64,000 nt of DNA, taken from positions 4,489,001-4,553,000 of the forward strand of contig OU015674.1 of the NCBI GenBank assembly GCA_907165275.2. The letters run 5' to 3'. The position numbers and the translations under genes were made by a program. The stretch's first letter is position 1. Every line of letters starts with the position of its first letter. The notes below the pieces were generated by a model that had not been told where the DNA came from, searched no databases, and saw only the letters and a program-made list of their open reading frames with translations. This stretch comes from Zygaena filipendulae (taxonomy: Eukaryota > Arthropoda > Insecta > Lepidoptera > Zygaenidae). Positions 1 to 12,480 of this stretch are shown in pieces.

Positions 1-147
1 ACTATGAGTCTGGTACCTACAGCAGTTATATACACAATGTACTTATGATAAATATAAAAGAATCACAAATATCACATAAAAGTTGACACTGATGCGGGGA
101 TCGAACCCGCGACACTTGGCGCCGAAGTTCACTAACCACTATGCCTA
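1..147 (-). repeat. tRNA-derived SINE, minus orientation
   Basis: Read on the minus strand, a tRNA-like head (GGCATAGTGGTTA, A-box-like) is followed by GCGGGTTCGATCCC (97-110), a good pol III B box. An AT-rich body continues to the window edge. No intact cloverleaf can be drawn, so this is a SINE head and not a working tRNA. The element is cut by the window start. Confidence 0.6.
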
Positions 148-1392
148 AGGTCTTGTAATTTCTGTAATGTTGATTACCAAAGAATAGCTTGAGTTTTTTT
201 ACCAGCCAATTATACTTAGCTCTCTGGCATTGGAGGAGACAGCATTATCAAGCTATCAATTATTATTATTATAATTATTATAGTTTACAATATTGATAAG
301 GTGCCTCATGTGGAAGCATAATGTACAGTATGCACACGTTCTGTCAACTACGATAGCCGTACTTACGCAAACGTTTGTCATACGTTTGATTACATTATGG
401 AATTAATATAGAAACAATTTAGTTTAATTTTTTCTCTCTGCGCTCACACCCGTGACGCCACACGTGGCACCAGCGGAAGATCAGCGTCGGGCCCATAACG
501 GTTCCCGGCTTATGCTGAGCTGGTAGCCTTTTTGTTGCGACACGCTGTCTGTGCTCTTTTTTGTTAATGCATACTATTTATTGTCGTTACAAATAAACTT
601 CGTTTCATTTCATTTCATTCATTGATTAATTAAAATATGTACAAGAAACATGACAAGTGGATAAGATTTAATAAATTAACGCGAAAAAAATACTCGGAGT
701 ACTCATAATCAAATGTGAGTATTGTTACTGACTCAAAGAGTACAAAATTGCGATACTCATAAAAATAACATCCATTCGAATTTTGTTATTTTTCGTTTTT
801 TTTTTTTAATTATTATATTTACTTAGTATAATTAACACGTAATAACGGCATACAAAAAGCGTTGCACTTATTTACCTTTTTTTTAATATAATTATAACAG
901 CGTTTAAACTTATTACATTTTATCGTCTCAGTTCGCCTGGATAATATAATTGCGAGGTTATCATGAAGCGACTGATTTTCCACCCTGTTAACTTCACCCG
1001 TGAGCGCAATTTGGAACAGGTAGGTAAACCATTATGTAAAACGTAACAGAGACATTTTCGCATTTATAAGTAGGTATTTAATACGTATAAAGTACAATAT
1101 ATAACAGCTTACAAATAGCTAAAGCACAGATAATATAATAATGCTAAAGGGTCTTAAAGAGCAAATCACACAGCAGCTCAGTGGTAAGTACACGCGTTCG
1201 TATTACACACTGCTGGGCGTGAATTCAAATCCCAATAATCGCTTGAGCTGTCGGTAAAGGAAAAACATCGTAAGGAAACCATAGCACATAATGGCATGGC
1301 GATTTCTGGTGTCTTCAAGTTGAAAATCAGTCTCCAACCACCTAACAATGGGTTCCGGTAATCTCTCTTGAAAACTGATCTTTGAATATCTT
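148..1392. other. Gene-free stretch with a possible retrotransposon 3' end
   Basis: No coding signal was seen. The piece at about 425-620 is GC-richer than its surroundings, then gives AATAAA (592-597) followed by a CATTT-type simple tail. This looks like the 3' end of a non-LTR retrotransposon or a retroposed transcript on the plus strand. That reading is an inference from shape only. Confidence 0.35.
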
Positions 1393-1557
1393 TATTATAA
1401 ATGCGAAAGTGAGGTTGTTTATTTGTAACGCTTTCATGCTTTAACTCGACCGATCATCACAATATTTTGCATATATACGTCGTCGTCGGGGCAAGAAAAG
1501 GACATCCCGCGGGAACTCCGAAATTAACACGGGTGTAAACCGCGCGGACCAGCTAGT
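1393..1557 (-). repeat. CCCGCGG-type lepidopteran interspersed repeat (family A)
   Basis: Minus-strand copy. On the plus strand it opens ATTATAAATGCGAAAGT and closes with GGGTGTAAACCGCGCGG and AGCTAGTAA, the reverse complement of the family start. The middle has decayed. The family is very common in moths and butterflies. I cannot settle from sequence alone whether it is a SINE, a LINE 3' end or a Helitron-like element. Confidence 0.7.
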
Positions 1558-1931
1558 AATCACATAAAAACAATTGATTGTTATGGATAGATTACTTGCA
1601 GTATTTATACGGTGCAGTTTACTATGTAAGGAAAAAAACCTAAGAACCTGAGCGATCGTTAAAACATTTGATCAAGCGTGCGTAACGGATCGTCCGGTCT
1701 GCAGTCCGGGGTTCAGTCTAGTTGCTCAACTAGCAAACGAACTAGTCTTGTAAACGCAAACTTTATATTACTAGCTGTGCCTAGCGCTTTCATTCGCGTG
1801 AGTTTTGGGACCAGGAACATTTGCGAACGCAGGCAGAACAACCCGCCAAAGTTTCATCACAATGGTTTCGAAATGCATAGAGGACAGACATACAAACATT
1901 CATTTTTATTTATATAGAAGATAAAGATTAT
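1558..1931. other. Gene-free AT-rich spacer
   Basis: A 79-codon open frame spans 1678-1917. It lacks an ATG at its beginning, has no recognisable domain and has ordinary AT-rich composition. I treat it as chance. Confidence 0.6.
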
Positions 1932-2166
1932 ACAAGCTGTTCCCTGCGCGTTTCACCCGTGTTAGTTGTAGTTGAGTTTCCGCGGAAATTCCAGGATAAA
2001 AGTACTCTATGTCCTTTTCTGTATACCTGACAATGTGTATGAAATTCTCATTATGATCGGTTGAGTAGTTAAGGCGTGAATGCATAACAAACAAACAAAC
2101 ACACATTCGCTTTATAATATTAGTTAGGACTAACTATTTTCCCGCGGTTTCACCGGCGTTATTATA
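1932..2166 (+). repeat. Family A repeat, full copy plus a truncated second copy
   Basis: A diverged full copy runs from the AGCTGTTCCCTGCGCG start to TTTATAATATTAGTTAGG at about 2129. It is followed directly by a second start (ACTATTTTCCCGCGGTTTC) that stops after about 35 bp. Head-to-tail stacking of the same family suggests insertion at the preferred end sequence. Confidence 0.7.
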
Positions 2167-4039
2167 ATTAAATCAACCGGAATTTTTTGTTTCTATATTG
2201 TTTAGGCGAACTCGCAAGGAACGATTAAAGTTTTTATCCTTCGTCCTTCGTTCTATCTGTTGTTGTTACGCAATCCACTGAACAAAAAATAATTAAATTG
2301 TAGTTTGGCACTTACTTGCTAAAAAGCGTTTTGTCTACGTACCTATACCCTGTATTTACATATTTACTTTTATGTTCGCCACTGAAATTCATCGTCTTGG
2401 GCCTAGTTCCACGGCATATCCTGAGTGGTAGTCATTTTAGTAACTTGTCTATTTGAAAATTTTATTTAAGTTTGTGTTTCGTATTGGTACCAAATAAACT
2501 TCTATTCTATTATTTTTTTAAACCATTATTTATATAACACCAAATCGAAAAATAACCAAGATTCGTTGGTTGTTACAAAAAAAAACATATTCTGTGTTTA
2601 TGCAGGCAAAGTGTGACATCAAACAATTCAATTCAATTTTCACTCTAACCAATTCCCGTTTCCAGAAAAAATTGCACATTCTATACATATTATTATTATT
2701 ATTTGCAATATTTTCATCGCGTGAAAGCCATAGTGCACCGCTTTCCCCGCGACGAGATGAAATTATATTCCGTACAGCATAAAAGCAAACGTCACCATTT
2801 GATACAGACATCAAATTACAACTTAAATGATAGCAGGAATACGGTTGCAAATCAAATAGCATGGTAAGCGTGTGACGACTGACGATCAAATAGAGTTAGG
2901 TGTTAGTGGTAAAAACTTATGTTTCACCGCTCCGCTGCACGCGTGTCGAGTATTTTATCTGAGGGAATCTTGTCTCTGACTGCACCGCGGCTGAATACTA
3001 GGTACGTTCCATTTTACGGTTTGCAATGAGTAGACGGTACGCGAACTCTTTAAATGGTATACGATTCTCCCATTATCAACTGAAGCAGAGTGATACTTTC
3101 CTTTCAGATTTCACGTCTGCATCACTCATTTTATCTTTGTTACATTCCATTTCTTATCAGAGTAAAGTACCTATTTGTATTTATTTTGCAAGTATAATAT
3201 GTAATATGTTTATTCTCCTTTGATAACCATTGCCAAAAGAAATGTGAGAGCATTTTATTACCGAAGAGAAAACTTAAAAATGATTTCTCAATGTGTGGCA
3301 TGACATATATAAAGAAGAAAACCCTTTAAAAAACAATGCTTTTTATTAAGTACACGCCCACTTTCTCAGCATGGGGCACAAGCTGCGCATGTGCACTCGG
3401 GATGCAGGGTGGTGGCACTTAGCACGAACAACTAAGGGTGCGGTTCTAAAGTTCAAGAAAAGTTCCTTTGCAATAACAATTGTGACTAATTATACGTATA
3501 CGTACCAATTACACTAACTTTTCAAACATCAGACTGTATTCTTCCGCTTTATATGACTTTTCTTAACGCATAAGAAAAGTTTCTGTTTGTTCTCTGGTAA
3601 CCCCTTCCGAGTTGACGTATCCCCCTTTTTAACACATTTTTCTTCCCGATTGCATCGACAAGATAACGTCATAGGATCTTTGATTTTTAATCAATTAATA
3701 ACAGCATAATATTTCGGAACCTCAATAATCCAGCTACCAGCCATACAATCGATATATTCCCTGCACCAATGCTGTAAATGTGTAAATATGACAAGTGTTG
3801 TTTGGTGGTTCGATAGTCAATTACGTCTTAACGAACTTAGACGTTTCGCACACAGATAGACCATGTCTTGTATTAAATCATAGACCCTCAGAACAAAGAA
3901 TTTTCGAGGAAATCGCAAAATTATCGACGGTTAAGTCGCGGAGAACAGCTGGAATAAAATCGGTGGCATGTTACCTGACGAATACTGTGGATTATTGTCC
4001 GCAAGTTCGCATACACGACGACGTGTTGCGAGAATTAAA
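2167..4039. other. Gene-free stretch
   Basis: AT-rich DNA with scattered short open frames. The frame at 3795-4043 (82 codons) has no ATG start and no recognised domain. Nothing else is recognisable. Confidence 0.5.
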
Positions 4040-4160
4040 TTAGGTATTTGCGAAAGTTCGTGCGCGGGCCGCGGCTCATCTCTCCACCGCCGCGCCGCAC
4101 GCGCATGCGCGCCGTGTTGCGCAAACCGGATACATTCGGTCCAGCGCAGCGGCTCCGCTC
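4040..4160. promoter_or_regulatory. CpG-rich islet with a palindromic NRF-1-like site
   Basis: About 120 bp of GC- and CpG-rich DNA sits in AT-rich surroundings. It contains CGCGCATGCGCG (4100-4111), an exact match to the palindromic NRF-1/Erect-wing consensus. A TATA-like run (TATATTATATATA) follows at about 4162-4178, and a good splice donor (AAAGGTAAGA) lies near 4362. Together these resemble a promoter with a short 5' non-coding exon on the plus strand. The gene it would serve is not visible, and an enhancer is equally possible. Confidence 0.3.
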
Positions 4161-7100
4161 AATGCTATATTATATATACTGTGCGGTGCCATTTTTTCGA
4201 AAGTATTCGCGCATATTATTATATTATTATTGCCCCGCAATCTTTTTGTATTGTTAAAAGTGAAACTATGTTCTGAATTCTGACACATATCGAACTTGTT
4301 TCTCTATGCTTTATATTTTTTTTTTAATTACATTCAATAATAATCATTTGAAAGTTAGAGAAAGGTAAGAAATACTAAAGACATACGACGTAGCATGACT
4401 TGAAAATACATATTATAGCTGAAATAAAAAAATTTTGCAAAACGCTTCGCGGCAAGATTAACTATACATAATATTTGGATCTCCGCAAAATCTATGACAG
4501 ATTATAAAAAAAAACGAATGAATTCGCTGTATTAACAGAACTGGTTTAATTAATGTGTGTGCTGTTAACAATTAAGACTTCCTCGGTACAAGGCTGGCGG
4601 CTTCTGAGCTCAAGCGGGGGACGCACGAAGACGTATTTAAGAGCGCAATTACTAAAATAACATATCTTGCTCGAGTCGAAGCGACGAGGCGAGGGAAACG
4701 CAAAAAGACCGTTGTGATATCAATGTGCCTACAGACTACAGTATACTGTGTGAATACTTAACAAAGATGATAGACACAAAATTTAAGTAAACCTTTTACC
4801 CATGCCTTTTGATATGAGTATACTGGCAGTGTAAAAAAAAGACACCTACCTCTAAATAGGACGGAAATTTTTTGCAGCAAGTTCTAGAACTACGAGCAAA
4901 AAATGAAGAATATTGAGTAGGTACTAAGATTTTTATTGCGTCGACTAGATTAAATGATAAAAACTTGAAACAATGAATTATATTGTATTAAAGATTAAAC
5001 GCCCTGACTGACTGACTCATCAACGCCCAAACCAAATTTCTGAGTTAAGAAATTTCAAATGTTGTAAATGGCTTACTTTGATAATGCGGGCAACGCAAAG
5101 CAACAGAGAAAGGATTTCTGGAAAACCTCTAAGTGGGTAAAGATGGAGCTGAGGCTGTTATTTATTAATTTTTTGGAAAACAAACGGTACAACATAAAAT
5201 ACAAAATAAAAATAACATATAAAAACTTCTTAGACCTAGTAGTTTCCACGTATAGAACCTAGTAGTTTCCACGTATAGAACGTATAGAACTGTTATATAT
5301 TTTATGAGATATTTTATGGAGATATCTTGTTTTATAAATTGAGTCATGGAAATCAGTATTTGGACTCTTCTCTTTAAATAAGGATATAAAATATCGTTGC
5401 CTCGCACCAATATTAAAAATTTGATCATATAATTTATCACTAATTATCACCTTATTACAATAATGTTATTAGTTCAATACAGAATCTACTTAGATGCAAA
5501 ACAAAGAATTATTGTGAAAAAGTGGCATATAGTCATGTACATTGTACAGTAATAGACAGCAGAATAATTTTCTCCATGCATTTACGTGTTTCCTGTGACC
5601 AGGTGCACAACATTACAGAGTAAACACTTACAATATAGACTAGTGTCATTACGCGAATGGCAATATGGCAATTCTTTGCAATTTTGCACAATTATGCCTA
5701 TGAGTGATAGACCCTACATGGTTTTAACGGATGAATGGAAAAATAAAGTCTGAGTCATTTATAAATACATTATGAGAGGCTTTAATAAATTATTACTCTG
5801 CAAAGTGATAAAAGATAACTGGAATTGAAAGTAAAAACCATCACTTCATTTGTTCAACTCTTGAACATCCTTAAGTTCTAGGTTCTAGGTTAAAATATAA
5901 TCTGAAGTCCCATTAAACCATGAAATAGAATTTTCAAAATCTCATACTCGGCTCAAGTCTTTATCAAGTTTTCAGTATAAATTACATTTAAAATGCAAAT
6001 TATATAACCCAAAGTCCATTAAGATCGCTAATGAAATAACGTAACGATTACGGATTAGAAAACACAAGAATTTGTAACATACTATATCACACGAAGAGAA
6101 AGCCCATAAAATTATAATAATAAAAAAAGAAATCAGACTAATAAATAAATTATCGCGTGCGGAAGTCAAAGAAAACAAAGTTGAAAAAAAAAAACAATTT
6201 ATAAAACGAATGCGTTAAAAGTTAACGATCGTTACAGGTATTCGGGTAGTAAACAAACTAGAATTTATTGGGGGAGAAACTGAAAACATCCCGCCGACTT
6301 TTCATCACTTGACATATTGAATATTTGTGTGACCTTTGGTGACCTTGATTGTTAGAAAACCCCCAAAAATTCACACAAACGCTATGTTTTTTAAGGTCAC
6401 CGAGTCGAAGTTTCGCGTCGAGCGTTCGTTCAATGTCGCCAACACTTTCGCTCGGAGACGCGTATCGTTTGCGGTGCGCCGTTTTGAAAGTGTGCTTTTG
6501 TTATAGAAAACTCACCGCTTATATTATTATTATTCATACCAACGTATTAAGACGTAACACTTTTGTTAATATACACTTCTTGAACATTGCGCTGTATTCA
6601 GGTATTGTTTCATTGTATTCGGAGTGTCTAATTATATGAGTATGTATTATGTCAGAGCATACACCGTTTATTACTCAAGGAATAGAAACCGCAAGTGATA
6701 CTTAACCATTAGCGGGAAGTCGAAACAAATTCATTTTAGTTTTTTCAAAAAATTTAAAATTTCATTTATGAAAAATAAAACCTATATTATGAACGCCCGA
6801 AGCCATTGTTCTTAACATCAAAGCGTTAGTATGTATACGCTTACGATTCTATAACAATAGAACTAGGTACTGGGAATTGTTAACCACAATGAACATTTTA
6901 ACATAGATAGTTCGTTAACGGCCGTACAGTTCGGGTTCAACGATACTTGTATCTACTGTACGTCTTGTTTATCAAAAGCTAGTGATCGATGTATTATTTT
7001 AAGACAGCGATATCGGTATTCCATTTAGAATAACCCGATATTATAACACACCCACTGGAAAAATATTCCAACGCCGGTGGTCTATTTGGATATTTCTCTC

Positions 7101-8620
7101 AATCCATTGAAATCTACACTATGAGGCAATGTTTCTGAGCTTGTATGTTTGTAGGTTTGTGAATTTAGATGTAGGGTCTCAGTACTACGGGACCGATATA
7201 AAGGTCTTTTGCTGATAGGAAATTCTCTGAGTGACAGCATGCTTTTTAGAGTTCCCCAGGGGAGACCCTAAACTGACTGATATCATAATAATCATAATAA
7301 TGTTTCTCCTTACACTTTGATCTCAAGCTGAGCCCAGTGACCCAGCATAAGGTTAGGTTCTTGTGTGTGAAATTTCAACACAGCAATACGAGTGACGGGA
7401 GGTATATATAAAACTTCCAGTTAAAATATATATAAATATATACCTACTAACATCACAGAGCTGTCCGGTTCGTCAAAATTTTGTAAGTCCAAAGGGATAA
7501 AATGGGATAAAAAGTATCATGATACCACTCATCGATGTTGAATAGCTAGCTTCCCATCGTTGAATTAGTTTTTATAATCGTCTCATTAATGCCAGATAAA
7601 CTATTGTACGAACAAATAAACTTCAACTCTTTATTATATGTATGTACATACTTTTAACTATATATGAATGGAATATTGCTTCTTTGATCTAAAAACGATT
7701 GATTTTGATCAAAATCTCGATTTAGAAAAAGGTTAAAATAGATCAAAGCTATAGATTGAGAAGCACAACTATAAAGGAGTGGAATCAACGTAGATTCCGT
7801 TTAACTGGAGGTTGACAAAAGAATTAAAATGCTACGCTGAAAGAAACGATTTCAAAACGTTTTCGCAACAAGATTTATAATGTTTCAAAAAAAAATCTTA
7901 CTGTTACTGTTGGTTTGACTTTTTTAACTTAAAAAGTGATATTGAATGAAAAGCAAGAAAAACACACATTCAAAATTAGCACAAATTCGCGTATTCTACA
8001 TCGGCTGTTGATCTTGGCCTATAGGGAAGATGTATTTGACAAAAGACACACGAACAAGCGCTTCAGCAGTGTCAGCATCCAATAAATTAATTATTTGCGT
8101 AACCACTAGAGATATAGGCCGTGGGGGCACTATTTCTGTGCGACAAAATGTCAGCTAATGATTGCGCAAACGCAATGTCGGCAACGAGCATCTAAAAATA
8201 CTGTAGTTAACCTGACGTGTTGATGATTAAACTGATGTGATCGCATCATCTTTCCACTTATCATAATAACGGCAAACCCTTATGATAAATTATGACAATG
8301 ATGCAGGATTTCGAAATTTACAACATGAATTCAACTATTTCAGAGCATAAAGATCGCGATGATATTGATTTGGCTGAAAAATATTACAATAAAACAACTA
8401 TATAGTTATTTGAGTAGTTGAGCACAAGTAGCAAAGCACGAGAATTTGTAAGTATTATAAAGAATAGGTACTTAGTTTTTTTTTAGGAATTTTCTAAAAT
8501 AAACAAATTGCGATGGAAAACTAAAGAAAATTTTGTTTTTAGGCGAGGCTTTTAATCCCTTATTCCGCACAATGTTATGATATTTTATATAAGTACTAAA
8601 ACATTATAATAATGTTATAT
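4161..8620. other. Gene-free stretch
   Basis: AT-rich with no convincing coding exon. A 23-bp unit ending in TTCCACGTATAGAA is tandemly duplicated at 5236-5280. A small CpG-richer patch at about 6400-6490 could be a regulatory element. All open frames here are short, lack domains and are compatible with chance. Confidence 0.5.
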
Positions 8621-8780
8621 TTTTTTTATGTCATAGGGGGCAAACGGGCAGGTGCAGGGACACCTGATGGTAAGTGATTACCGCCGCCCATGGACATCTG
8701 CGACACCAGAAGGCATGCAGGTGCGTTGCCGACCTGGAATGGGGATGGGAACTGGCTTTCAAGTGAGGCTGCCGGAACAC
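8621..8780 (+). repeat. Lepidopteran interspersed repeat, GTCATAGGGGGCAAACGGGC type
   Basis: A T-run, then ATGTCATAGGGGGCAAACGG, CACCTGATGGTAAGTGATTA, CGCCGCCCATGGACA and CGTTGCCGACCTGGAATG. The same block recurs at 22289-22415. It resembles the 3' portion of a common lepidopteran non-LTR retrotransposon. The 61-codon frame inside it is not a gene. Confidence 0.65.
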
Positions 8781-9780
8781 ACCGTCAGGTGCTTGGCGAA
8801 AGATTTACAACTTGAAGGTGGTAGGTATGTAGGTTAGGTTTTGATTTGTCTCGCCTCTAGATGAGTGACGGATTGAATCAACGTCTGGTCCCATCCATTC
8901 CATAACCCCTTGGCCACAGCCTACTTATTGCGATAAAGCAAATACTGTTGTTGCATCTGTCTTGAATTATTTTTAAGAAAGGGAGATAACGGGAAGCTTC
9001 GCGTTATCGCGATCAGTATGGCCGAGGGACAAGTGGAAAAATAGCTTAGGTACATACAAACTAGAGGAACCCAGAACGTGGATTTTTTTATAAGTCAGTC
9101 GCAAAAACCTATGGACATTTGGGAATTTTTAGGCAAATGTTGACCCTTTAATATCGTTTTAGCTTTGTAACTCCTTTCATATTAACATTATTGTTCATAA
9201 AAAATATTGATGAATGAATTCACGTCGCTGGCGCGCTCACTTCACCCTAATATAAGTCATTCAAAAAGCTTATCTTTTGCCGCTGATACGCCGACAAATC
9301 CAATGTAAAAATCATTATTTAGGTATATAGGTAATCAGGTATATACATATATTCCCCGCATAAACCCACGTTCTTTGTTCAGTTTTTCTCTGTGTTTATC
9401 TGTATAATATATTTTATTTAAGCATTAAATTATTATAGAGGATCTGAATATTATGTCTCTCGTTCAACCTTACACACCCGGTATAAAATACCATATAGGT
9501 AGGTAGGTACTATTACAAAAACTAAGGATGAAATATCAGACCTACTTGGCTGCCGGCAATGTTGGCTGGCTGATAAGCCAAGCTCTCGCTTTATTGTGCC
9601 ATTGCTTCGGTGTTATAGTCGGTAGATATCATTACAACGGCTAGTCTAGACGACTTACAATGTAACACAAGCAGCCGTTGGAAAGGTTCCATACTTTAAT
9701 TTGAAAAAAATATTCAAATACAAAGAATCACACAGCTGAGACTGTTATTAGTGTTAACAACTGATTACATGTTATCACAC
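8781..9780. other. Gene-free stretch
   Basis: AT-rich DNA without recognisable genes or clear repeat boundaries. Confidence 0.5.
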
Positions 9781-9990
9781 GAGGCTCCAAACCAAGCACA
9801 GCATGTACTACAGGGTCATCCTCCATGGTCCTTATGGACCTTTATATATAACCTTTTATATTATAGACCTTCTTCGTTACATACTAAACACCGAGACTTA
9901 GGATAAACTCTTCATCACATAAATGTTGAATGAGGGCATCGAACCCGCGACAGTAGGCCACAAACGATACAATCGCACTAAATAAATACC
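9781..9990 (-). repeat. tRNA-derived SINE, minus orientation
   Basis: On the minus strand a B-box-like GCGGGTTCGATGCCC is followed by a body containing TTTATGTGATGAAGAG. A conserved 3' part near 9781-9810 contains CATGCTGTGCTTGGTTT. The gene-order and body motifs match the other SINEs in the window (12290, 54600, 57115). Confidence 0.5.
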
Positions 9991-10131
9991 TGGATTAGCC
10001 GGCCGGTGAATCTTCAATAATTAAATTACCTGTAACAATAATAAATATGATTAATCCCAAATAGTCCACTATTTACACGTAGAAAATAATAATAATTCAA
10101 TAAAAAATTATTTTCTAAACATCTTCTGACT

Positions 10132-10587
10132 CAGTGGTGGGCAAAGTACGGTCCGCGGGCCATCTCCGGCCCACGAAAGGATTTAATCCGGCCCGCGGCG
10201 GTAAATTGTAATTTGTAACTAACTTTGGTACAAGTATGTAATGTTTACTTTATACTTTACTAGCTGTTTTCCCACCCACGTTAATTTCGGAGTTACCGCG
10301 GGAATCCCGTATTACAATAAAGCCTCTGTTACTCAGGGATAGTGTAGCTTTCTAATGGTGAAAGAATTTTCGAAATCGGTTCAGTAGTTTTTGAGTCAAT
10401 TCGTAACAAACAAACAAAAAATAAAATCTTTCCTCCTTATAATATTAGTATAGATGATAAATCATTTATTTTTTTATCATAAATGATAAAAAAATTTCAA
10501 AACAAAATGCATTTTTTCTATAATTACGGCCTTCCTCCGAAATGTCAAACTTTCTGGCCCTTCGTGAAGAAAGTTTGCCCACCGCTG
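10132..10587. mobile_element. hAT-like MITE, interrupted by a family A repeat
   Basis: The ends are CAGTGGTGGGCAAAG (10132) and the inverted copy of CAGCGGTGGGCAAACTTT (ending 10587), the CAGNGGTGGGCAAA signature of hAT-derived elements. An 8-bp target duplication flanks it: TTCTGACT (10124-10131) and TTCTAACT (10588-10595), with one mismatch. GC-rich GGCCCGCGG blocks lie just inside. The element carries no transposase. A family A repeat was inserted into it later at 10259-10454. Confidence 0.75.
10259..10454 (+). repeat. Family A repeat inside the hAT-like MITE
   Basis: Runs from ACTAGCTGTTTTCCCACCCA to TTATAATATTAGTATAG. It belongs to the subtype with GTTACTCAGGGATAGTGTAG and AATCTTTCCTCC, also seen at 26845, 53230 and 60863. 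Confidence 0.75.
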
Positions 10588-10825
10588 TTCTAACTAGTAG
10601 AAAGAGATCACTTTTGTGAATTTCACTTTCCAAACCAAATCTCTGGCGGTCGTTAAATATTAAATAACACAAAACATACGATGGACTAGGGGCAATTGTT
10701 CGCGGCAATGATTCCAACGACAATCTACTAAATCATCTCGAATGACACGCGACAAACTGAGCCACTTTTCAATAAAGACGGTGACCCAGTTACCAACCAA
10801 CGAGCACGCGTGTCGGTTTTATTTG

Positions 10826-10975
10826 GACGCCTCCGTGGGCTAGTCGGTCTAGCGTCAGCTTGTGCGCCGGAGGCTGTGGGTTCGATCACACTGAAGACAA
10901 ACAACTTAGTGTCAATATTATAGGAATTTGGTCTTGGTTTGGTTATATGTTTGTAACCCTTTAGTTACCACAGAA
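10826..10975 (+). repeat. tRNA-like SINE head
   Basis: A-box-like CGTGGGCTAGTCGGTC is followed about 40 bp later by B-box-like GTGGGTTCGATCACAC (about 10876-10891). The following AT-rich body resembles other SINEs. The spacing fits pol III internal promoters, but the fold is not an intact tRNA. Confidence 0.45.
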
Positions 10976-11546
10976 TTATAATTATCTATTTAGAGGATTG
11001 TCAGGTAGATACTGCGATAAAATAGTCTCTATACCTATATGTTTTAAGTTAATCCCTAACCCCCTTAACCTTTAAAGCCGTTTACTTTCTTGGCCGACCG
11101 TATACCTGAACTGATTTATGGTACTTAATAATCATTTGAATCAATTCAATATTACTTTGAAGTGATACCTAATGGCTGAAGCTTCAAAGATCGCAACGTG
11201 TCATTAATTCGCGAGTCGACAGCCACCGACTCTAAGTTGTAAAATGTACATACGTCTCGTCTCGTATAACGCCCCAGTAAGATAACGTTATCACCTTCAA
11301 TTATTTACTCAACGCTTCAGTTGCATATACCGTTACATAAGCATTATTTATTTGTACCTACATATTAAACATACTATCACACAGCATGTTATTCTACTGT
11401 TCATCTCTATCGGATACAAATCTGGAAGTGGTTGAAAAATAGTTTGAAAATTTTGAAGCGGATAAGTTACATACAAGTGACGACGATGACGAGTTAAACA
11501 AAAGCTTGTAAAAATGAAGGGAAATCCTTTCCATAATTAATTAGAC
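10976..11546. other. Gene-free spacer
   Basis: AT-rich; nothing recognisable. Confidence 0.5.
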
Positions 11547-11549
11547 TTA

Positions 11550-11786
11550 CCGCCGCACTCAGAGTCGACTTTAATGATTACTTAGTTAAGTATAGATTTT
11601 TAAAACAAAACTGCCGCAATCAGACAAGTCTAATAAATTAATGTTAGTTGGCATTTAACTAATTAAGTTGCATCTCATTAAATGCCAATTAACATTAATT
11701 TACTGAACGTCTCTGATTGCGGCAGTTTTGTTTTAAAAATCTATACTTAACTAAGTAATCATTAAAGTCGACTCTGAGTGCGGCGG
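11550..11786. mobile_element. PIF/Harbinger-like MITE, copy 1
   Basis: An almost perfect 237-bp hairpin. The arms start CCGCCGCACTCAGAGTCGAC and run about 75 bp with nearly no mismatches, so the whole element can fold on itself. TTA flanks both ends (11547-11549 and 11787-11789), the TWA target duplication typical of PIF/Harbinger. A shorter relative is at 51256-51422. A 61-codon frame overlapping the right arm is not a gene. Confidence 0.8.
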
Positions 11787-12289
11787 TTACTGAGTTAATG
11801 AAACACATTTTCTCTATCCAAAAAAAAACTAAAGCAGCATTGCCGAATTGTGTACGTACAAATGTTTGAACGAACATCACACAAGAACAGCTAAACAGAT
11901 TTGTATAAAACGAGGCTGCACGTAGCTTATACGAGGATTACATTCTTCTTATTTCAGTACAACAAACAGTTTCCGACGGAAACCTAGAGACGCGCACGGA
12001 CGTTTTTTTACTGACAACATTACATGAAACGACCTAATTAACTAGATAAGTAGGTGTCGAGCGCTCGGTTATTTTTTCAAAGAGTCGCTTAAAAATAACT
12101 TTGTCAAGGTTGAACCGGCACAGGTTTGACATTTCGCTAAAATCCAGCGGACCTGTGTGCGACACTAAATGGTACCGCCTGGCACTGTTCTAGCCGATAT
12201 ATGGAGTATGCAAATAGTTTCATTGTCACAAAGAATCGCAGGCGTATGATGTATTGTGTAAATAGATAGTTTTACTAACATACCTGATT
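11787..12289. other. Gene-free spacer
   Basis: AT-rich; no gene or clear repeat seen. Confidence 0.5.
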
Positions 12290-12480
12290 TGACGACCCGA
12301 TTGGCGTAGTAGGTCATCATGCCTGCCCGCTAATCAAGAGGTTCCGGGTTCGGTTCCCGGTGGGAGTGCACTTATATCTATAGTATAATATATATGTAAT
12401 TCTATGTAGTATATACCACGTTTGCTTGGTTTCCACGACACAAGCTTATAATAGCATACTGTGAGATCAAGTGTGTTGTC
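12290..12480 (+). repeat. tRNA-derived SINE
   Basis: The tRNA-like head GATTGGCGTAGTAGGTCATC ends in a strong B box GGTTCGGTTCCCGG (about 12350). The body contains the 3' motif TTGGTTTCCACGACACAAGC shared with lepidopteran SINEs. The D-arm and acceptor stem do not pair properly, so this is not a tRNA gene. Confidence 0.65.

Noticed and set aside
8652..8837. 61-codon frame MQGHLMVSDYRRPW
   Set aside because: It lies inside a common interspersed repeat also present at 22289, where the frame is not kept.
12290..12370. Possible tRNA gene with a good B box
   Set aside because: The acceptor, D and anticodon stems do not pair, and a SINE body follows. The same applies to the B boxes at 97-110, 10876, 54647 and 57126.
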